Below are positions 63,801 through 64,000 of a DNA stretch of 64,000 bases, in pieces. The notes beneath the pieces were generated by a model. The model saw only the letters and a program-made list of their open reading frames with translations. It did no database searches and was not told where the DNA came from. This DNA is from Nocardiopsis_C rhodophaea (GTDB lineage Bacteria > Actinomycetota > Actinomycetes > Streptosporangiales > Streptosporangiaceae): contig NZ_BAAAPC010000012.1 of NCBI RefSeq assembly GCF_039530945.1, positions 124,001 to 188,000 on the forward strand. Reading direction: 5' to 3'. The translations under genes and the position numbers were made by a program. Position 1 is the first letter of the stretch. Each line of letters opens with the position of its first letter.

Positions 63801-64000
63801 GTGATCAACGGGCACAGCCATCATGCCCGCGGGGTGGCAGCGCTGGCCGGCGCCTCGGCGTTCATCGCGACGAGCAACGTGGTCTTCGGCGGGGTCGTGC
63901 AGACCGTGCCGCCCTTCGTACTGGCGCTGCTGACGTTCACCGTCGCCGCGGCGATCTTCGGGGTCGCCAACCGCGGCCCGCAACCCTCGATGAACGGTCC
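63801..64000 (+). CDS. EamA/DMT-family transporter, N-terminal part (cut by window edge)
   Basis: GTG 63801 with AAAGGAC upstream. The 66 visible residues give an Ala-rich first helix (GVAALAGASAFIATSNVVFG), the short loop VVQTVPPFVLAL and a second helix, the usual opening of drug/metabolite (DMT) exporters. It follows the ATP-grasp remnant by 21 bp and would export the product of the locus. Confidence 0.7.
   Translation, partial: MINGHSHHARGVAALAGASAFIATSNVVFGGVVQTVPPFVLALLTFTVAAAIFGVANRGPQPSMNG

Overview
The window is a high-GC actinomycete chromosome segment. Evidence: strongly G/C-biased third codon positions, many GTG/TTG starts with AGGAG-type ribosome sites, Xre/DUF397 regulator pairs, a Tat-exported PhoX phosphatase, a mycofactocin-type alcohol dehydrogenase with its glycosyltransferase, a CmtR-like ArsR repressor and many lipobox lipoproteins. 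A Nocardiopsis/Streptomonospora-like member of the Streptosporangiales is a reasonable guess, but I cannot fix the genus from the sequence alone. I saw no rRNA, tRNA or CRISPR array.

Layout. 1-2.7 kb: the end of a glycerophosphodiesterase, then an RsbW-like ATPase, an Xre/DUF5753 regulator and a DUF397 protein. The two outer genes carry the same 12-bp palindrome upstream. 2.9-9.2 kb: metal and ion homeostasis (Zur-box controlled ZnuA-like lipoprotein, TrkA/TrkH potassium uptake, NhaA, and a CDF exporter divergent from a CmtR-like repressor). 9.7-13.3 kb: RND exporter with a strong terminator and a tiny acidic protein. 13.5-18.3 kb: RsbW-like ATPase, PhoX with a candidate PHO box, aldo/keto reductase. 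18.4-21.7 kb: Uma2 protein, MftF-like glycosyltransferase, NDMA-dependent alcohol dehydrogenase. 22.1-28.2 kb: a complete dpp/opp-type peptide ABC operon (two permeases, fused double ATPase, lipoprotein binding protein). 28.4-35.5 kb: mixed genes (RDD protein, ankyrin/HEAT protein, RmlD-like reductase, MBL-fold protein, lipoprotein, zinc-finger SDR).

35.6-38.1 kb is a visibly AT-richer three-gene module: WXG100-like protein with a YxxxE tail, DUF1023 alpha/beta hydrolase, lipoprotein. 38.5-39.4 kb holds three tiny genes with ATGA overlaps, divergent from a minimal GntR repressor. 39.5-42.0 kb is a tightly overlapped phospholipid operon (CDP-alcohol phosphatidyltransferase, CdsA, PlsC, small membrane protein). 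43-49.4 kb: cupin/GlxA regulator pair, glyoxalase, HD-like protein, GNAT, proline iminopeptidase, and a TetR-FAD monooxygenase operon. 50-57.9 kb is an envelope-protein region: lipoproteins, a 509-aa protein with a Flp/TadE-type prepilin N-terminus and a shorter relative, small membrane proteins, a broken ISL3 transposase, and an orphan IS200/IS605-type hairpin.

58.2-64 kb is a metabolic locus: DUF2000 protein, a large regulator, a SbnA-like PLP enzyme, a methyltransferase, an AzlC remnant joined to an ATP-grasp ligase remnant, and the start of an EamA exporter. Several of these genes carry nonsense or frameshift lesions. The locus is either a decaying natural-product or amino-acid cluster or contains local sequence errors. 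The most interesting leads are the repeated palindrome of the Xre/DUF397/ATPase set, the DUF1023 three-gene module, the prepilin-like giant with its chimeric relative, the GntR-controlled mini-operon, and the damaged ATP-grasp/PLP-enzyme locus.
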